Assembly: GCA_013152475.1 (NCBI GenBank)
Contig: JAADGH010000120.1
Location: 1 to 36,921 of the forward strand
DNA length: 36,921 bases
Origin: Planctomycetota bacterium
Lineage (GTDB): Bacteria; Planctomycetota; Brocadiia; JAADGH01
Direction of reading: 5' to 3'
The notes beneath the pieces were generated by a model that saw only the letters and a program-made list of their open reading frames with translations, was not told the origin of the DNA and ran no database searches. Of the stretch, positions 14,990 to 23,378 are shown in pieces. Numbering within the stretch: position 1 is the stretch's first letter; each line of letters opens with the position of its first letter. The translations under genes were made by a program, and so were the position numbers.

Positions 14990-17137
14990 TCATTCCTCCG
15001 GATGCAGGTATTTTTTGACAAAGACATCGAGCATGGCAGTGACATGATCGGGATTGCTGATGGGGTCGCCTGCGATGTTCCTGTAACAGGGATACACGCC
15101 GGGGCTTGCATTCGGCGGGAGGCCGAGTTCTTTCGCCCGCTTCGGATCGGACGAGGGATCGACGGGGAGGATGATTTTGCGCGGCTCATAGAACCGAACC
15201 GTCTCACGGAGCAGCGCTGCAGTAACAGAGGATGCGGGCGGCCCGACGACAATGAGACGGAGCGGCGCCTCCAGCGTCTCCTGAACGGCCAGGGCGTAGC
15301 CGGCGGCGGCGACCTCCTTCCCTTCGAGGGTCCGCGTAAAGGCGCCGAGAGTGCGGGTGGCGTCGGTCAGATATTGCTTTTCGCCCGTGATGTAGTGCAG
15401 CCGGATCAGACAGCGGGCTGCGGCCGTGTTGGCGTCGATCGGCTTGTCGGGGACGGCGAGGAGGCCGATGGGCTCCTGCCCCTGGATGCGGTCGTAGAAC
15501 CCCCCGCCCTTCTTGTCGGAAAACTCGTTGCGCACGATCGAGATCAGGTCGCGGCATTGTTTCAGATAGGCCGGGTCGCCGGTGAGGACATGCGCATCGA
15601 GAAGGGCCTGGGCCATCATGACCTGATCCGCAAGCAGGCCGCTGATTCGTGGGGCGGGTTCGTCGAAACAGTGATACATGCCGATGTCGTTCCGGTAGCA
15701 CTTCGCCATCAGCAGGTCGAGCGTCTTCAGGGCGAAGGTCCGGAGCGCTCCGCTGTCGAGGATGGCACTGGCATGGAGGAAGCTGGACGCCATCGCGGCG
15801 TTCCAGTCGGCGAAGAGCCTTCGGTCCACGCGCGGGGTGGGCCGTTCCTCCCGGGCCTGGCGCATCTTCTGGATGGAGGTGGCGAGGCGCTCCTTCACCT
15901 CGTTGGCGGAGAGGTGAAGCTCGCGCGCGATGCGCTGGACCGACTTGTCGGCGGTGAGGACGTACCGCCCGCTCTGGGGTTCGGTCTCGTTGCGGGACTC
16001 CCCCACGCCGAAATAGCGCAGCGCGATGTCGGCCTCCTCCTTGGTCAGGATGCGCTCGATCTCCTGCCGGCTCCAGGTGTAGTAGAGGTCGTCGCGGGCC
16101 TGGCTGCCGTAGAAGCCGCCGGCCGCCCGATTGGACAAGACACGCGTGACGTAATTGATGGTCTCCTCCGCGATGCGTTTGTAGTACCCGTTGCCGGTGG
16201 CCTGGTAGGCGTGGAGGAAGTTGCGAATGTGCTCGGCGTTTTCGCTGCACATCTTGGCAAAGTGGGGCTTGCGCCAATCGGCCGCAGCGGCCCACCGGTG
16301 GAACCCGCCGCCGAGGTGGTCGTAGATGCCGGAGGCGGCCATGGCGCCGAGGGTGCGGTTCACCATGAGAAGGAGCCTCTGCTCCTGTGTCCGGCTGTAT
16401 TCATACAGGAGAAAGTCGATGGCGTTGGTGCGCGCCAGCTTGGTTTCGCCCTCATCGAAGCCGCCGTATTTTTCGTCGTAGTAGATCCGTAGGGCCACCA
16501 TGATTCGGGGCGGAATTTTTTTGAGGCCGTTCAGGTCGGGCGGCAGCGGATACTTTTGGAGGAATTTGACCCGCTCGGCTAAGAGCTCGGCATCCTGGCG
16601 ATACTCCCGTTTTCGCCCCTGATACATCTCTACCATCTGCCGGATGGCCAGGTCGATGCGGTTGGCGGTGTAGTACTTGCCGCCGTAGAGGAGCGACTCA
16701 TTGGTCTTGAGATAGCCGTAGGGCTGGGCGTCGGGTGTGAGGAAGGCGGTGGTCCATGGGCCCTGGGTGTAGCGGCGGTTGATGTCGGGGCGTTCGTCGC
16801 CGTCGACATGGATGGGGATAAGCTCCCTCTTTATCGTTGCAAGGACCTCCGGTTCCGCAAAGGTACCCTGATCCATCTTGCCTTCCCAGATACTCCATGC
16901 GGTGGAGATGGCCAGCAGGACGGGCTTGTCCTGATCGTGCGCCTGCTTGAAAGCCTTCTTCCCCCAGTCCAGCCAGCGGACGCCGGGCTTTGTTCGGCGG
17001 GGCTTGGGCTTTTCCGTGTGTTTGACGGACTTCTTCCGCGACGGCCTGGGTCTGGACTTTTCGGCAGGCCCCTTGCCACAGCCGTACAACCCGAGAGCGA
17101 AAATGAGGCCAATAATGTGTACGGGGGATGTCCTCAC
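14990..17137 (-). CDS. DUF255 (YyaL/SPATA20-like) lipoprotein with degenerate thioredoxin motif
   Basis: The start is a GTG at 17137, chosen because AAGGA stands 7 nt upstream and it opens a lipoprotein signal (IFALGLYGC, lipid-modified Cys20). The 715 residues have a basic Pro/Lys/Arg linker, a thioredoxin-like region (about 53-150) with the DUF255 hallmarks WLDWGKKAF and VDGDERPDINRRY, and a long alpha/alpha-barrel-like part with DHLGGGFHRW (about 270-280). Family members normally carry STCHWCH at the thioredoxin active site; here the segment reads STAWSIWE, with no cysteine. It therefore should not catalyse thiol chemistry. It is translationally coupled to the heparinase-like gene, so a role in polysaccharide handling on the membrane is possible but inferred. 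Confidence 0.82.
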   Translation of the reverse strand: MRTSPVHIIGLIFALGLYGCGKGPAEKSRPRPSRKKSVKHTEKPKPRRTKPGVRWLDWGKKAFKQAHDQDKPVLLAISTAWSIWEGKMDQGTFAEPEVLATIKRELIPIHVDGDERPDINRRYTQGPWTTAFLTPDAQPYGYLKTNESLLYGGKYYTANRIDLAIRQMVEMYQGRKREYRQDAELLAERVKFLQKYPLPPDLNGLKKIPPRIMVALRIYYDEKYGGFDEGETKLARTNAIDFLLYEYSRTQEQRLLLMVNRTLGAMAASGIYDHLGGGFHRWAAAADWRKPHFAKMCSENAEHIRNFLHAYQATGNGYYKRIAEETINYVTRVLSNRAAGGFYGSQARDDLYYTWSRQEIERILTKEEADIALRYFGVGESRNETEPQSGRYVLTADKSVQRIARELHLSANEVKERLATSIQKMRQAREERPTPRVDRRLFADWNAAMASSFLHASAILDSGALRTFALKTLDLLMAKCYRNDIGMYHCFDEPAPRISGLLADQVMMAQALLDAHVLTGDPAYLKQCRDLISIVRNEFSDKKGGGFYDRIQGQEPIGLLAVPDKPIDANTAAARCLIRLHYITGEKQYLTDATRTLGAFTRTLEGKEVAAAGYALAVQETLEAPLRLIVVGPPASSVTAALLRETVRFYEPRKIILPVDPSSDPKRAKELGLPPNASPGVYPCYRNIAGDPISNPDHVTAMLDVFVKKYLHPEE

Positions 17138-17162
17138 AGGTCTTCCTTTGTGCTCCGCGCGG

Positions 17163-17192
17163 CTGCATGGGATGGTACCTCTTGCCATGCAG
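17163..17192 (-). promoter_or_regulatory. Hairpin in the leader of the DUF255 lipoprotein mRNA
   Basis: CTGCATGG and CCATGCAG form an 8-bp stem around a 14-nt loop, just downstream of the predicted transcription start and about 25 nt before the GTG start. It could modulate translation or stability. No known riboswitch is recognised. Confidence 0.4.
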
Positions 17193-17196
17193 GGTG

Positions 17197-17225
17197 AGTA
17201 TACAGGAACGCAGGAGCATGGGCAA
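17197..17225 (-). promoter_or_regulatory. Probable promoter for the DUF255-heparinase operon
   Basis: On the minus strand, TTGCCC (17220-17225), a 17-bp spacer and TATACT (17197-17202) lie about 60 bp before the GTG start. The position immediately follows the terminator of the upstream gene, supporting a separate transcription unit. Confidence 0.6.
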
Positions 17226-17258
17226 GGGCCTACTCGCGGCCCCATCGAAAGGGTGTAC

Positions 17259-17291
17259 AAAAAAACGGCGGCCGCATCCATTCGGCCGCCG
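17259..17291 (-). terminator. Intrinsic terminator of the acidic-protein gene
   Basis: On the minus strand, CGGCGGCCG, an 8-nt loop and CGGCCGCCG form a 9-bp perfect GC stem (17266-17291), followed immediately by a run of seven T (17259-17265). It lies 26 bp after the stop codon. This is a textbook Rho-independent terminator. Confidence 0.93.
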
Positions 17292-17316
17292 TAGCCCCCG
17301 TTTGAGCTGATCTATG

Positions 17317-17910
17317 TTATTCCGAGGGGCTCTCCTCCGCATTCTCATCCGTAGAGTCCTCTTTACTCATATTGTCTTTGGACTCTTCTGTCGCTTCGTC
17401 TGTGCCTTCCTTTGCAGCTTCCTCGGTGGATTCCTCGGTTATCTCTTCCGCCTTTTCCTCGTCGGCCTTCTCCTCGTCGCCCTCCGTTGCCTCGTCGGTG
17501 GCATTCTCTTCGGTCACTTCCACAACCGCTTCTTCGGTGGTTTCCTCTGCGGCCTCATCCCCAGTCGTCTCCTCCGTGGTCGCGACCGGTACCTCGACGG
17601 GCGTCTCTTCCTCGATATCTTTGGTCTCAGTTACCACCGCGTCGGTCCCAGACGAGACATACGTGGGAACGGTAACGACGCGTGTGGCGACCTTCGGCTT
17701 CAGCAGCGGGGCGGAGACCACATGCCTTGCGCTGCGGGCGTTGTGGGCGTGGATGATCCGGGCCGCCGCTCTGCTGTGGGCGGTGCCGTGGTATATGGTC
17801 CGCGATGTCCGATAGGCCGGTCGAACCACGTGGGGGGGGCGTGCCTCGGCCGTCGTAGTTCCGATCCACATTGCCATTCCAAAGATCAGTCTTTTCAGCA
17901 GCGTCTTCAT
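17317..17910 (-). CDS. Secreted acidic low-complexity protein
   Basis: This 197-residue product begins with a short signal sequence (MKTLLKRLIFGMAMWIG...AEA), preceded by AAGGAG 7 nt before the ATG. The middle (about 25-85) is basic, rich in His, Arg and Ala. The second half is an extremely acidic stretch of Glu, Thr, Ala, Asp and Ser with loose repeats of the type TEEATEE and EESTEEA. No domain is recognised. The charge split (basic neck, acidic tail) suggests binding to cations, wall polymer or basic proteins, but this is speculation. The gene stands alone, bounded by its own terminator and a 364-bp upstream gap. Confidence 0.7.
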   Translation of the reverse strand: MKTLLKRLIFGMAMWIGTTTAEARPPHVVRPAYRTSRTIYHGTAHSRAAARIIHAHNARSARHVVSAPLLKPKVATRVVTVPTYVSSGTDAVVTETKDIEEETPVEVPVATTEETTGDEAAEETTEEAVVEVTEENATDEATEGDEEKADEEKAEEITEESTEEAAKEGTDEATEESKDNMSKEDSTDENAEESPSE

Positions 17911-18274
17911 TTTCTTTCTCCTTCTCGTCCTCGCGTTCCTGATTGCCCTCATCCTTACGCGGGGATGACATCGCAATGGCCGTGCCGGAGCTGAAAGATT
18001 TCAGGGGGCTATATCCTTAAGATATGGTTTCTACGTGTGTTACGACCAGAATAAACCTTTACATATTGTCCTTCGATGGCCAGTACAGCGCCAGGGATTC
18101 CGAGCAAAATGTAAATTGCATTTACGTTATACAAAGCCTATTTTCCCATCTGCCTGCGCCATCCCCCCACGCTGGACATCCGGCCGGTCAGATAAGAGGT
18201 CAGGCCTTTATAAGTATCTTGTATAAGCGATGTTACGTGATAATTATTTACGGTGAGATTGGAAGCTGAGGATT
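17911..18274. other. AT-richer intergenic region without a recognised gene
   Basis: This 364-bp gap between two leftward genes is clearly richer in A and T than its surroundings from about 18005 to 18260. It holds a perfect inverted repeat GTAAAT-TGC-ATTTAC at 18111-18125, which looks like an operator, and smaller palindromes (ATATC-CTTAA-GATAT near 18010; TTATA...TATAA near 18210-18230). It must contain the promoter of the acidic-protein gene, but I cannot pick one with confidence. No terminator with a U-tract is seen for the TPR gene ending at 18275. A short open frame in the gap lacks a ribosome site. Confidence 0.5.
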
Positions 18275-20797
18275 CTATTCGGGGAGTTTGCGCCAGGATC
18301 TGTCTTTGGCGGCGAAGAGGAATCGGCCCTTGCCGGGGACGGTCAGTGTCCAGTTGGCCCCAGAGTGCTCGATCTTCTCTATAGGGATGTCAAGAAACTT
18401 GCCCATGATCGCATACTGGGACCATTTCCGGCTCGCGCGGTCATAGGCAAAGGCACCCCGGTTCGTCCCCACCCAGACCGCTTTGTCCGAAAAGGCGATG
18501 CAGGTGGGTGTCGGCAGCGAATCGTCCAGGAGGCCGAGAGAGTCGCTGAAATCATAGAGGGCCTGGTGCTTGAGATCGGCGAGGAGCGCGAAGCCATCCT
18601 TCACTCCAATCCATCTCAGCGACGGGTCGGCCCCATCCGGCTTGATCCACAGCAGGCTCGTTTTCCGGGCGAACGTGTCTCTGAGTTTCTTCTCGTCAAA
18701 CGTCGCCAGGCCCATCTGGAACTGCCTGAGAAACCGGCTTTTGATCGCGAGAACGGCGGCGTCGGCGGCATTGCGCAGGTCGGCCGGCAGGTATTTTGCG
18801 GCCGTCTCGATGAGGGGGATGTGGCTTGGGGTACCGACATCCTTGAGCAGGTGCATAGCGGCGATCCGGTAAGAAAACGCACCATCCTTCAGAAAGGCGG
18901 CCGCCACATCCGGGTCGCCGCCGGCCAGGTCAAGGCGGACGCGAAGCTCTCGCAGGCGCCAGTAGGCGCTGTACCTGGGCGAAATCCCTTGGTCGAGGGC
19001 ATTGCGGGCCTTTTCGAACCATTTCAGCGCATCCCGGTTCATCCCCCGGTCGGCGTAGTACTCGCCCAGACAAACAGCGGCTATCTTGTCGGCGTTGGTG
19101 TTGTGCGGCGAGCTCTCGATGGTACGCTTCCACTCCTCCACCGCGAGGTCCATCATCCCGATTCTTGCCAGGAATGTGGCCGCCGTCCAATGGCTCCGCT
19201 CGGGGGCCCGTCTCGATCGCATGGCACGTCCGCGCGGCCCCAGCCGCAGTGTGGTGGAGGAGGGCTGCTTCCCGCGGATGTTTCGCAGCTTCTCCGCGGC
19301 TTCCCGGGTCTTTCCTTTGCGATCGAGGATGACGTACTCGGCGTATTCGCAGGCGAGGCTCCGATAGCGTTTGTCGTTCAAGACGGTCAAGGCCCTCTCG
19401 GCCTCATCAACCTGCCCTCGCGCAAGCAGGTCGCTCACAGCGGCCAGAGCCGTCTTGATGATCTGGTTCCTTACACGGATCGAAAGGCGCGAGCGGCCCG
19501 TGGCCATCGGTTCGAGCTCCATCAGGTGGCGCAGGGCGTTCGAGTAGTCGTCGGCATCGTGCTCCATGAGCGCTGTGAGCAGGAGCGAACGGATCAGGTC
19601 GTCTTGTTTTGGGGCGTCTTGTCCCTTTCGGGCCTTCATTTCATCGAGATGCCTTCGTTCAGCGGCGGCGGCCACATCAATGTCCTTCTTGTCGATATAG
19701 ACGCTGGAGATATTCTCCGCGATCTTGAAAAATATCGAGTCACTCGGCGATGTCCTCGCATAGCACATGCGATAGATTTCAATGGCCTTGTCGCACCGAT
19801 CGCGACACCAGTTGAGCCGGGCCAGGGCGCAGAGGAGCCTGGTGTTGTCGGGGCTCCTCTCGATGCCGCGGGTAAGGATCTTCTCGCTGCTATCGAAGTC
19901 GCCGGCGGTGGTCATGCTTTCGGCGATGGAGGCCACGGTGTACGGGTCGGCATTGGCCATCGCCTCCATGCCGTCGGCGTCCTTGCCCACCATGAAATAG
20001 GCCTGGGCCAGCTTCCGCGCGTAGGGCGACCCGGTTCGGGGGTCTGTCTTTGCCATCAGGGCCGAGCACTCGCGGATGACGCCCTGGTAGTCCTTGAGCT
20101 GCTCGTAGCAGAGCAGGAGTTTCTTGTGGATGCGATAGTGTGCGCTCTCGGGGGCGTGAGACAGGGCGGCCTTGTAATCTTCGGCGGCCTCCTCAAGCGA
20201 CTTCATCAGAAAGCACGAGTCGCCCAGTTGAAGTCGCGTGCGCCAGATCAGCTCCTTGCGGTCGTTTTCGTCCAGACCTTGCTGAAGCGCCTCTTTCAGG
20301 TCCGCCCGGACCTTGTCCATGTATGCCTTGGCCTTGCCGGCCTGATGGGCAACCCGAAGGATGGAACCGAGAATCTCGTAGCGCCGACGATCTCGGAGGG
20401 TGTACTCCCCCATGAGTGTTTGATAGGTCTTGATGGCCTTGTCGTACCTGCCCATGCTGTCGAGGGCGCCGGCCAGTTCGCCCAGCGTCCGCTGGCGTTC
20501 GTAGGGTGCTTGTTGCTGGGCAAGGAGTTTTTCATAGATAGCAATGGCCTCGTCGCCCTTGTTCATGCGGATCAGCACACGGGCGAGCTCGCGGAGGATG
20601 ATCTGGCGGGCATATCCATCGATCTGGTCCGCCCCTTGCCGATAGATCGTGCATGCCTGGCTGGGTTTACCCGCCGCCATGGCCGCGCGGCCGTCGCGCA
20701 GGACGCTCCCCAGCGTAGGTCTGGGCTTCTCCTGGCCGCTAAGCCTTACCGGCCCGAGGCAGAGGAGAACGGCGGCTAAAAAGACGTGTGGTTTCAT
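18275..20797 (-). CDS. Secreted TPR-repeat protein with C-terminal propeller-like blade
   Basis: This 840-residue protein has a signal peptide (MKPHVFLAAVLLCLGPVRLSGQ). Tetratricopeptide-type helical repeats run through residues 30-680; examples are AIAIYEKLLAQQQAPYERQRTLGELAGAL, AVEEWKRTIESSPHNTNADKIAAVCLGEYY and DALKWFEKARNALDQG (segments abbreviated here by eye). The last 120 residues differ: LPTPTCIAFSDKAVWVGTNR and GAFAYDRASRKWSQY resemble a single blade of the beta-propellers found in periplasmic sensor proteins. It starts 7 bp after the stop of the carbohydrate-binding-like gene, so the two form an operon. No strong Shine-Dalgarno is present, consistent with coupled translation. The role is unknown, probably a periplasmic scaffold or assembly protein. 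Confidence 0.75.
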   Translation of the reverse strand: MKPHVFLAAVLLCLGPVRLSGQEKPRPTLGSVLRDGRAAMAAGKPSQACTIYRQGADQIDGYARQIILRELARVLIRMNKGDEAIAIYEKLLAQQQAPYERQRTLGELAGALDSMGRYDKAIKTYQTLMGEYTLRDRRRYEILGSILRVAHQAGKAKAYMDKVRADLKEALQQGLDENDRKELIWRTRLQLGDSCFLMKSLEEAAEDYKAALSHAPESAHYRIHKKLLLCYEQLKDYQGVIRECSALMAKTDPRTGSPYARKLAQAYFMVGKDADGMEAMANADPYTVASIAESMTTAGDFDSSEKILTRGIERSPDNTRLLCALARLNWCRDRCDKAIEIYRMCYARTSPSDSIFFKIAENISSVYIDKKDIDVAAAAERRHLDEMKARKGQDAPKQDDLIRSLLLTALMEHDADDYSNALRHLMELEPMATGRSRLSIRVRNQIIKTALAAVSDLLARGQVDEAERALTVLNDKRYRSLACEYAEYVILDRKGKTREAAEKLRNIRGKQPSSTTLRLGPRGRAMRSRRAPERSHWTAATFLARIGMMDLAVEEWKRTIESSPHNTNADKIAAVCLGEYYADRGMNRDALKWFEKARNALDQGISPRYSAYWRLRELRVRLDLAGGDPDVAAAFLKDGAFSYRIAAMHLLKDVGTPSHIPLIETAAKYLPADLRNAADAAVLAIKSRFLRQFQMGLATFDEKKLRDTFARKTSLLWIKPDGADPSLRWIGVKDGFALLADLKHQALYDFSDSLGLLDDSLPTPTCIAFSDKAVWVGTNRGAFAYDRASRKWSQYAIMGKFLDIPIEKIEHSGANWTLTVPGKGRFLFAAKDRSWRKLPE

Positions 20798-20804
20798 GCG
20801 TCAA

Positions 20805-22283
20805 TTACTTTGGTGGTCTACTCGGCGGCTGGACGTTGCATCCTTCGACGGCGCTCGGGCTCCCGTCCGCGTTGCGGATTTCGAGGAAAAACTCCCAAAA
20901 ATTTCGTTTCTGACACGATTTCACCAGAATACGGTTCCTCCCCTCCACCAGCTTGATGGGGGTGAGCGCCCGCGTCGCGGACGTCGGCTGTTCGGAATCC
21001 TCGCGGTAGACCTCCTTCCCGTTTATCCACACCTTGATCATGTCGTCGTTGCCGGTGTAAAGCAGGTAGCTTCCCGGACGGGGCGGGCGGACCTCGGTGT
21101 AGGCATAGGCCACCACGTAGTCCTTCTTCGTCACCGCCTTGCGCATGTTCAGGAGTCCGATGGGCGTAATACAGCTATCCGACGCCACATGCCACGTCCC
21201 CACGTCGAGAGGATTGGCGGCCTGCTCGATGGGGTGGGGGGCGTCCAGGCCGCGGGCCGGGTCGAGGGGATGGGCCTCCGAACAGAGCCACCTGAACGGG
21301 CACAGGAGATTCAGACGCCGGGCCTCCACCTTTCCCGAGGGCAGGACCGCCCTGACGATGGCCCGGTGGGAGCGGCGCGCGATGTCCTTTCGCGGGAGCA
21401 GGCGGAAATCCACGGCCGCCAGCGGCTCACCTTTTTCCAGTCTGTACGGCACGGAAGATGCCGGCTCAACCGCCATCTTCGCCTGGGTGAGAAAGGCCAC
21501 GGAACCGGAGGCCGGCGCAAGGCGATTGTTGCGCAGCCAGACGGTCAGGTTCGTACGCTGCCCGGGAATGAGGACCACGGACTCCTCGTCGGGGATGGAG
21601 GCGGTGCGATCGATGTGGGACGTCACGCGCAACCGGGGCGCCGTCAAGGATCCGCAGGCGACCGCCGTGGAGGAGAGCGATACGGTCATCTCGTTCCGGT
21701 CGGGCGGGGGAGTCGGGATCGTGTTGGGGTGGAGGATGCCGTCGGGGTTTGCACCCGGCTGTGTGGTGAGGAGGACCTGATCCACCCAGATCCCGTCCTC
21801 GCGATAGCCGATCTCCATCTCCGCATGTCCGGCCTTGAGCTTGGCCATGGGGCCGTGGACCCAGTGCCATTTCTTGAAGACGTTCCCCATCACGGAGAAA
21901 CGCGGCAGGGCGGGAGTCAGGCTGCCGAAGAGGGAATTGCTGCACGTCCCCTGCCACCACACGCGGAACCACGTGTAGTACAGGCCGTCCGCAGCGATGG
22001 TCAGGTGGTAGGTGGCATGGCCGGGATCGTTCACTCCCCGCCGACAGCCGGCCCCCTCAGGCACGCTGATGGCCATCCCGCCCGACGCGCCCTTCGCCCG
22101 GACGACATGGACAATGGGCGTGACCTCGTTGGCATATTCCGCCTCAAAACACACGACCTGCGGCTTCGCGGGCGTCGCGCCCGGGGCGGGGTCGGCGGCA
22201 GCCATCCGAAGGGCTGTAAAGAATGCACAGAATGCAATGAATCCAGGTCTTCGCGGTTTCATAGGCTTCCACATCTTCCCCAT
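20805..22283 (-). CDS. Secreted carbohydrate-binding-like protein with PA14-like C-terminal domain
   Basis: This 492-residue product has an N-terminal signal region (FIAFCAFFTALRMAAA). A beta-sandwich follows, beginning VVCFEAEYANEV with later DPGHATYHLTIAADGLYYTWFRVWW. This is the pattern of CBM6/CBM35-like modules, in which an FEAE opening and a G-Y-Y-x-x-x-R strand recur. A middle beta-rich region is unassigned. The end (about 400-480), with YLLYTGNDDMIKVWINGKEV and later GRNRILVKSCQ, resembles PA14/GLEYA-type sugar-binding sandwiches. It probably binds polysaccharide in the periplasm or at the surface; no catalytic motif is seen. The start is uncertain among three Met codons (22283, 22274, 22262). 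It is first in a two-gene operon with the TPR protein. Confidence 0.68.
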   Translation of the reverse strand: MGKMWKPMKPRRPGFIAFCAFFTALRMAAADPAPGATPAKPQVVCFEAEYANEVTPIVHVVRAKGASGGMAISVPEGAGCRRGVNDPGHATYHLTIAADGLYYTWFRVWWQGTCSNSLFGSLTPALPRFSVMGNVFKKWHWVHGPMAKLKAGHAEMEIGYREDGIWVDQVLLTTQPGANPDGILHPNTIPTPPPDRNEMTVSLSSTAVACGSLTAPRLRVTSHIDRTASIPDEESVVLIPGQRTNLTVWLRNNRLAPASGSVAFLTQAKMAVEPASSVPYRLEKGEPLAAVDFRLLPRKDIARRSHRAIVRAVLPSGKVEARRLNLLCPFRWLCSEAHPLDPARGLDAPHPIEQAANPLDVGTWHVASDSCITPIGLLNMRKAVTKKDYVVAYAYTEVRPPRPGSYLLYTGNDDMIKVWINGKEVYREDSEQPTSATRALTPIKLVEGRNRILVKSCQKRNFWEFFLEIRNADGSPSAVEGCNVQPPSRPPK

Positions 22284-22300
22284 CGTTTTTGCTCTTCTTT

Positions 22301-22330
22301 ATTATACTCGGCAATGCGAGAAAATGCAAA
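22301..22330 (-). promoter_or_regulatory. Probable promoter for the carbohydrate-binding/TPR operon
   Basis: On the minus strand, a perfect TATAAT (22301-22306) lies 18 bp after TTTGCA (22325-22330). The predicted transcription start is only about 10 nt before the 22283 ATG, which would favour one of the downstream Met codons as the true start. Confidence 0.55.
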
Positions 22331-22418
22331 TCCACGGTCGGCCGGATTTCGCTTGACCGGTGGGCCGGGATAGGCGACATTAGGGCCGGATACCAAGCTG
22401 AGGAGTACACGCCCATCT

Positions 22419-23306
22419 ATGCTGCACAGACCTCTGACCGTTCTGAAGTGCATTTCAAAGAACATGCTGGCCCGCATGGGGCTTGGCCCGTTCCTGAAGA
22501 AGACCCTCGGTGTCTCCCAGACCGAGATCAACTGGGCCACCCGGCCGGTGGATGATGTTTACAAACATGTTACGAAGATTTTCCAGGAGCTGATGAGTTA
22601 CGCGGGCATCGCGCCGCCGGACCTGCGCGACAAGATTGCCGTCGAGATTGGGCCCGGAACCAACCTGGGTGTGGCCCTCATGTTTCTGGTCCATGGGTGT
22701 CGTCGCGTCATCGTCGTCGAGAAGGCGGACGCGGCGGTGGCCTCCGAGAAATCGGCCGCCCTCTATCGGCGTATCGTGGAGGAACATGGCGCGGATGCGG
22801 GGAAGCTCCTCGGAGCCGCCTCGGGACTGAACCCGGAGCGGGTCACCTACTACCCCCATGCCGCCTTCGAGGCGACGGACCGGATCCCGGACGCATCGGT
22901 GGACCTGATCTACTCGCACCAAGTGCTGGAACACGTGGGGGATCTCGACGCGTGCTTCCGGGGCATGTGTCGCGTGTTGAAGCCCGGGGGGGTTGCGATG
23001 CACGTGGTCGATCTCTCGGGCCATAGCGAATTCGCCCGGGGCCATCCTCTGGACCCTCTTCGCTACCCGTCGCACCTGTGGCGGCTTATGTTTTCGCACC
23101 GGCCCCATGTCAACCGCCTGCGGCTCGGGGCGTATCTTCGGAGCATCGAGTCATCGGGGATGGAGCTGGCCGACCTGCGGAAGCTCAGGATGCTGGACCG
23201 CGCCGAGGCGGCGGCGGTTCGCCGCCTCCTTTCGCCCCCCTTTTCACGCGTCGATGTTGATGAGCTTTGTGTGATCGAGTTCTTCTTCCTTGCGCGCAGG
23301 CCATAG
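22419..23306 (+). CDS. Class I SAM-dependent methyltransferase
   Basis: This 295-residue protein carries the SAM-binding motif AVEIGPGTNLG (74-84), an acidic motif II region VIVVEKAD (97-104), VDLIYSHQVLEHV (161-173) and the LKPGG loop (187-191). This is the usual order for Methyltransf_11/25-type enzymes of the Rossmann fold. About 70 helical residues precede the fold. The substrate is not indicated; sugar, lipid or small-molecule methylation are all possible. The nearest Shine-Dalgarno, GAGGAG, is about 15 nt before the ATG, which is long; Met16 or Met20 could be alternatives. The gene is monocistronic: a divergent operon lies upstream and a strong terminator directly downstream. Confidence 0.85.
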   Translation: MLHRPLTVLKCISKNMLARMGLGPFLKKTLGVSQTEINWATRPVDDVYKHVTKIFQELMSYAGIAPPDLRDKIAVEIGPGTNLGVALMFLVHGCRRVIVVEKADAAVASEKSAALYRRIVEEHGADAGKLLGAASGLNPERVTYYPHAAFEATDRIPDASVDLIYSHQVLEHVGDLDACFRGMCRVLKPGGVAMHVVDLSGHSEFARGHPLDPLRYPSHLWRLMFSHRPHVNRLRLGAYLRSIESSGMELADLRKLRMLDRAEAAAVRRLLSPPFSRVDVDELCVIEFFFLARRP

Positions 23307-23313
23307 TCGAAAG

Positions 23314-23343
23314 AGAACAGGCCGGCCCGAGCGGGCCGGCCTG
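23314..23343. terminator. Strong bidirectional terminator between convergent genes
   Basis: A 13-bp perfect stem (AACAGGCCGGCCC / GGGCCGGCCTGTT) with a 4-nt GAGC loop lies 7 bp after the methyltransferase stop and 35 bp before the stop of the leftward gene. Flanking A and T runs are short, but the stem AA/TT ends give both strands a terminator-like form. Confidence 0.85.
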
Positions 23344-23378
23344 TTTCCGATGGAATCCCGAACGAGTCGGGTCTCGGA

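Noticed and set aside
18024..18269. An 81-codon open frame in the AT-rich gap
   Set aside because: No Shine-Dalgarno, no domain and atypical composition; it is probably regulatory DNA.
22353..22381. A promoter (TTGACC, 17 bp, GACATT) for the methyltransferase gene
   Set aside because: The -10 box matches only three of six positions, too weak to list.
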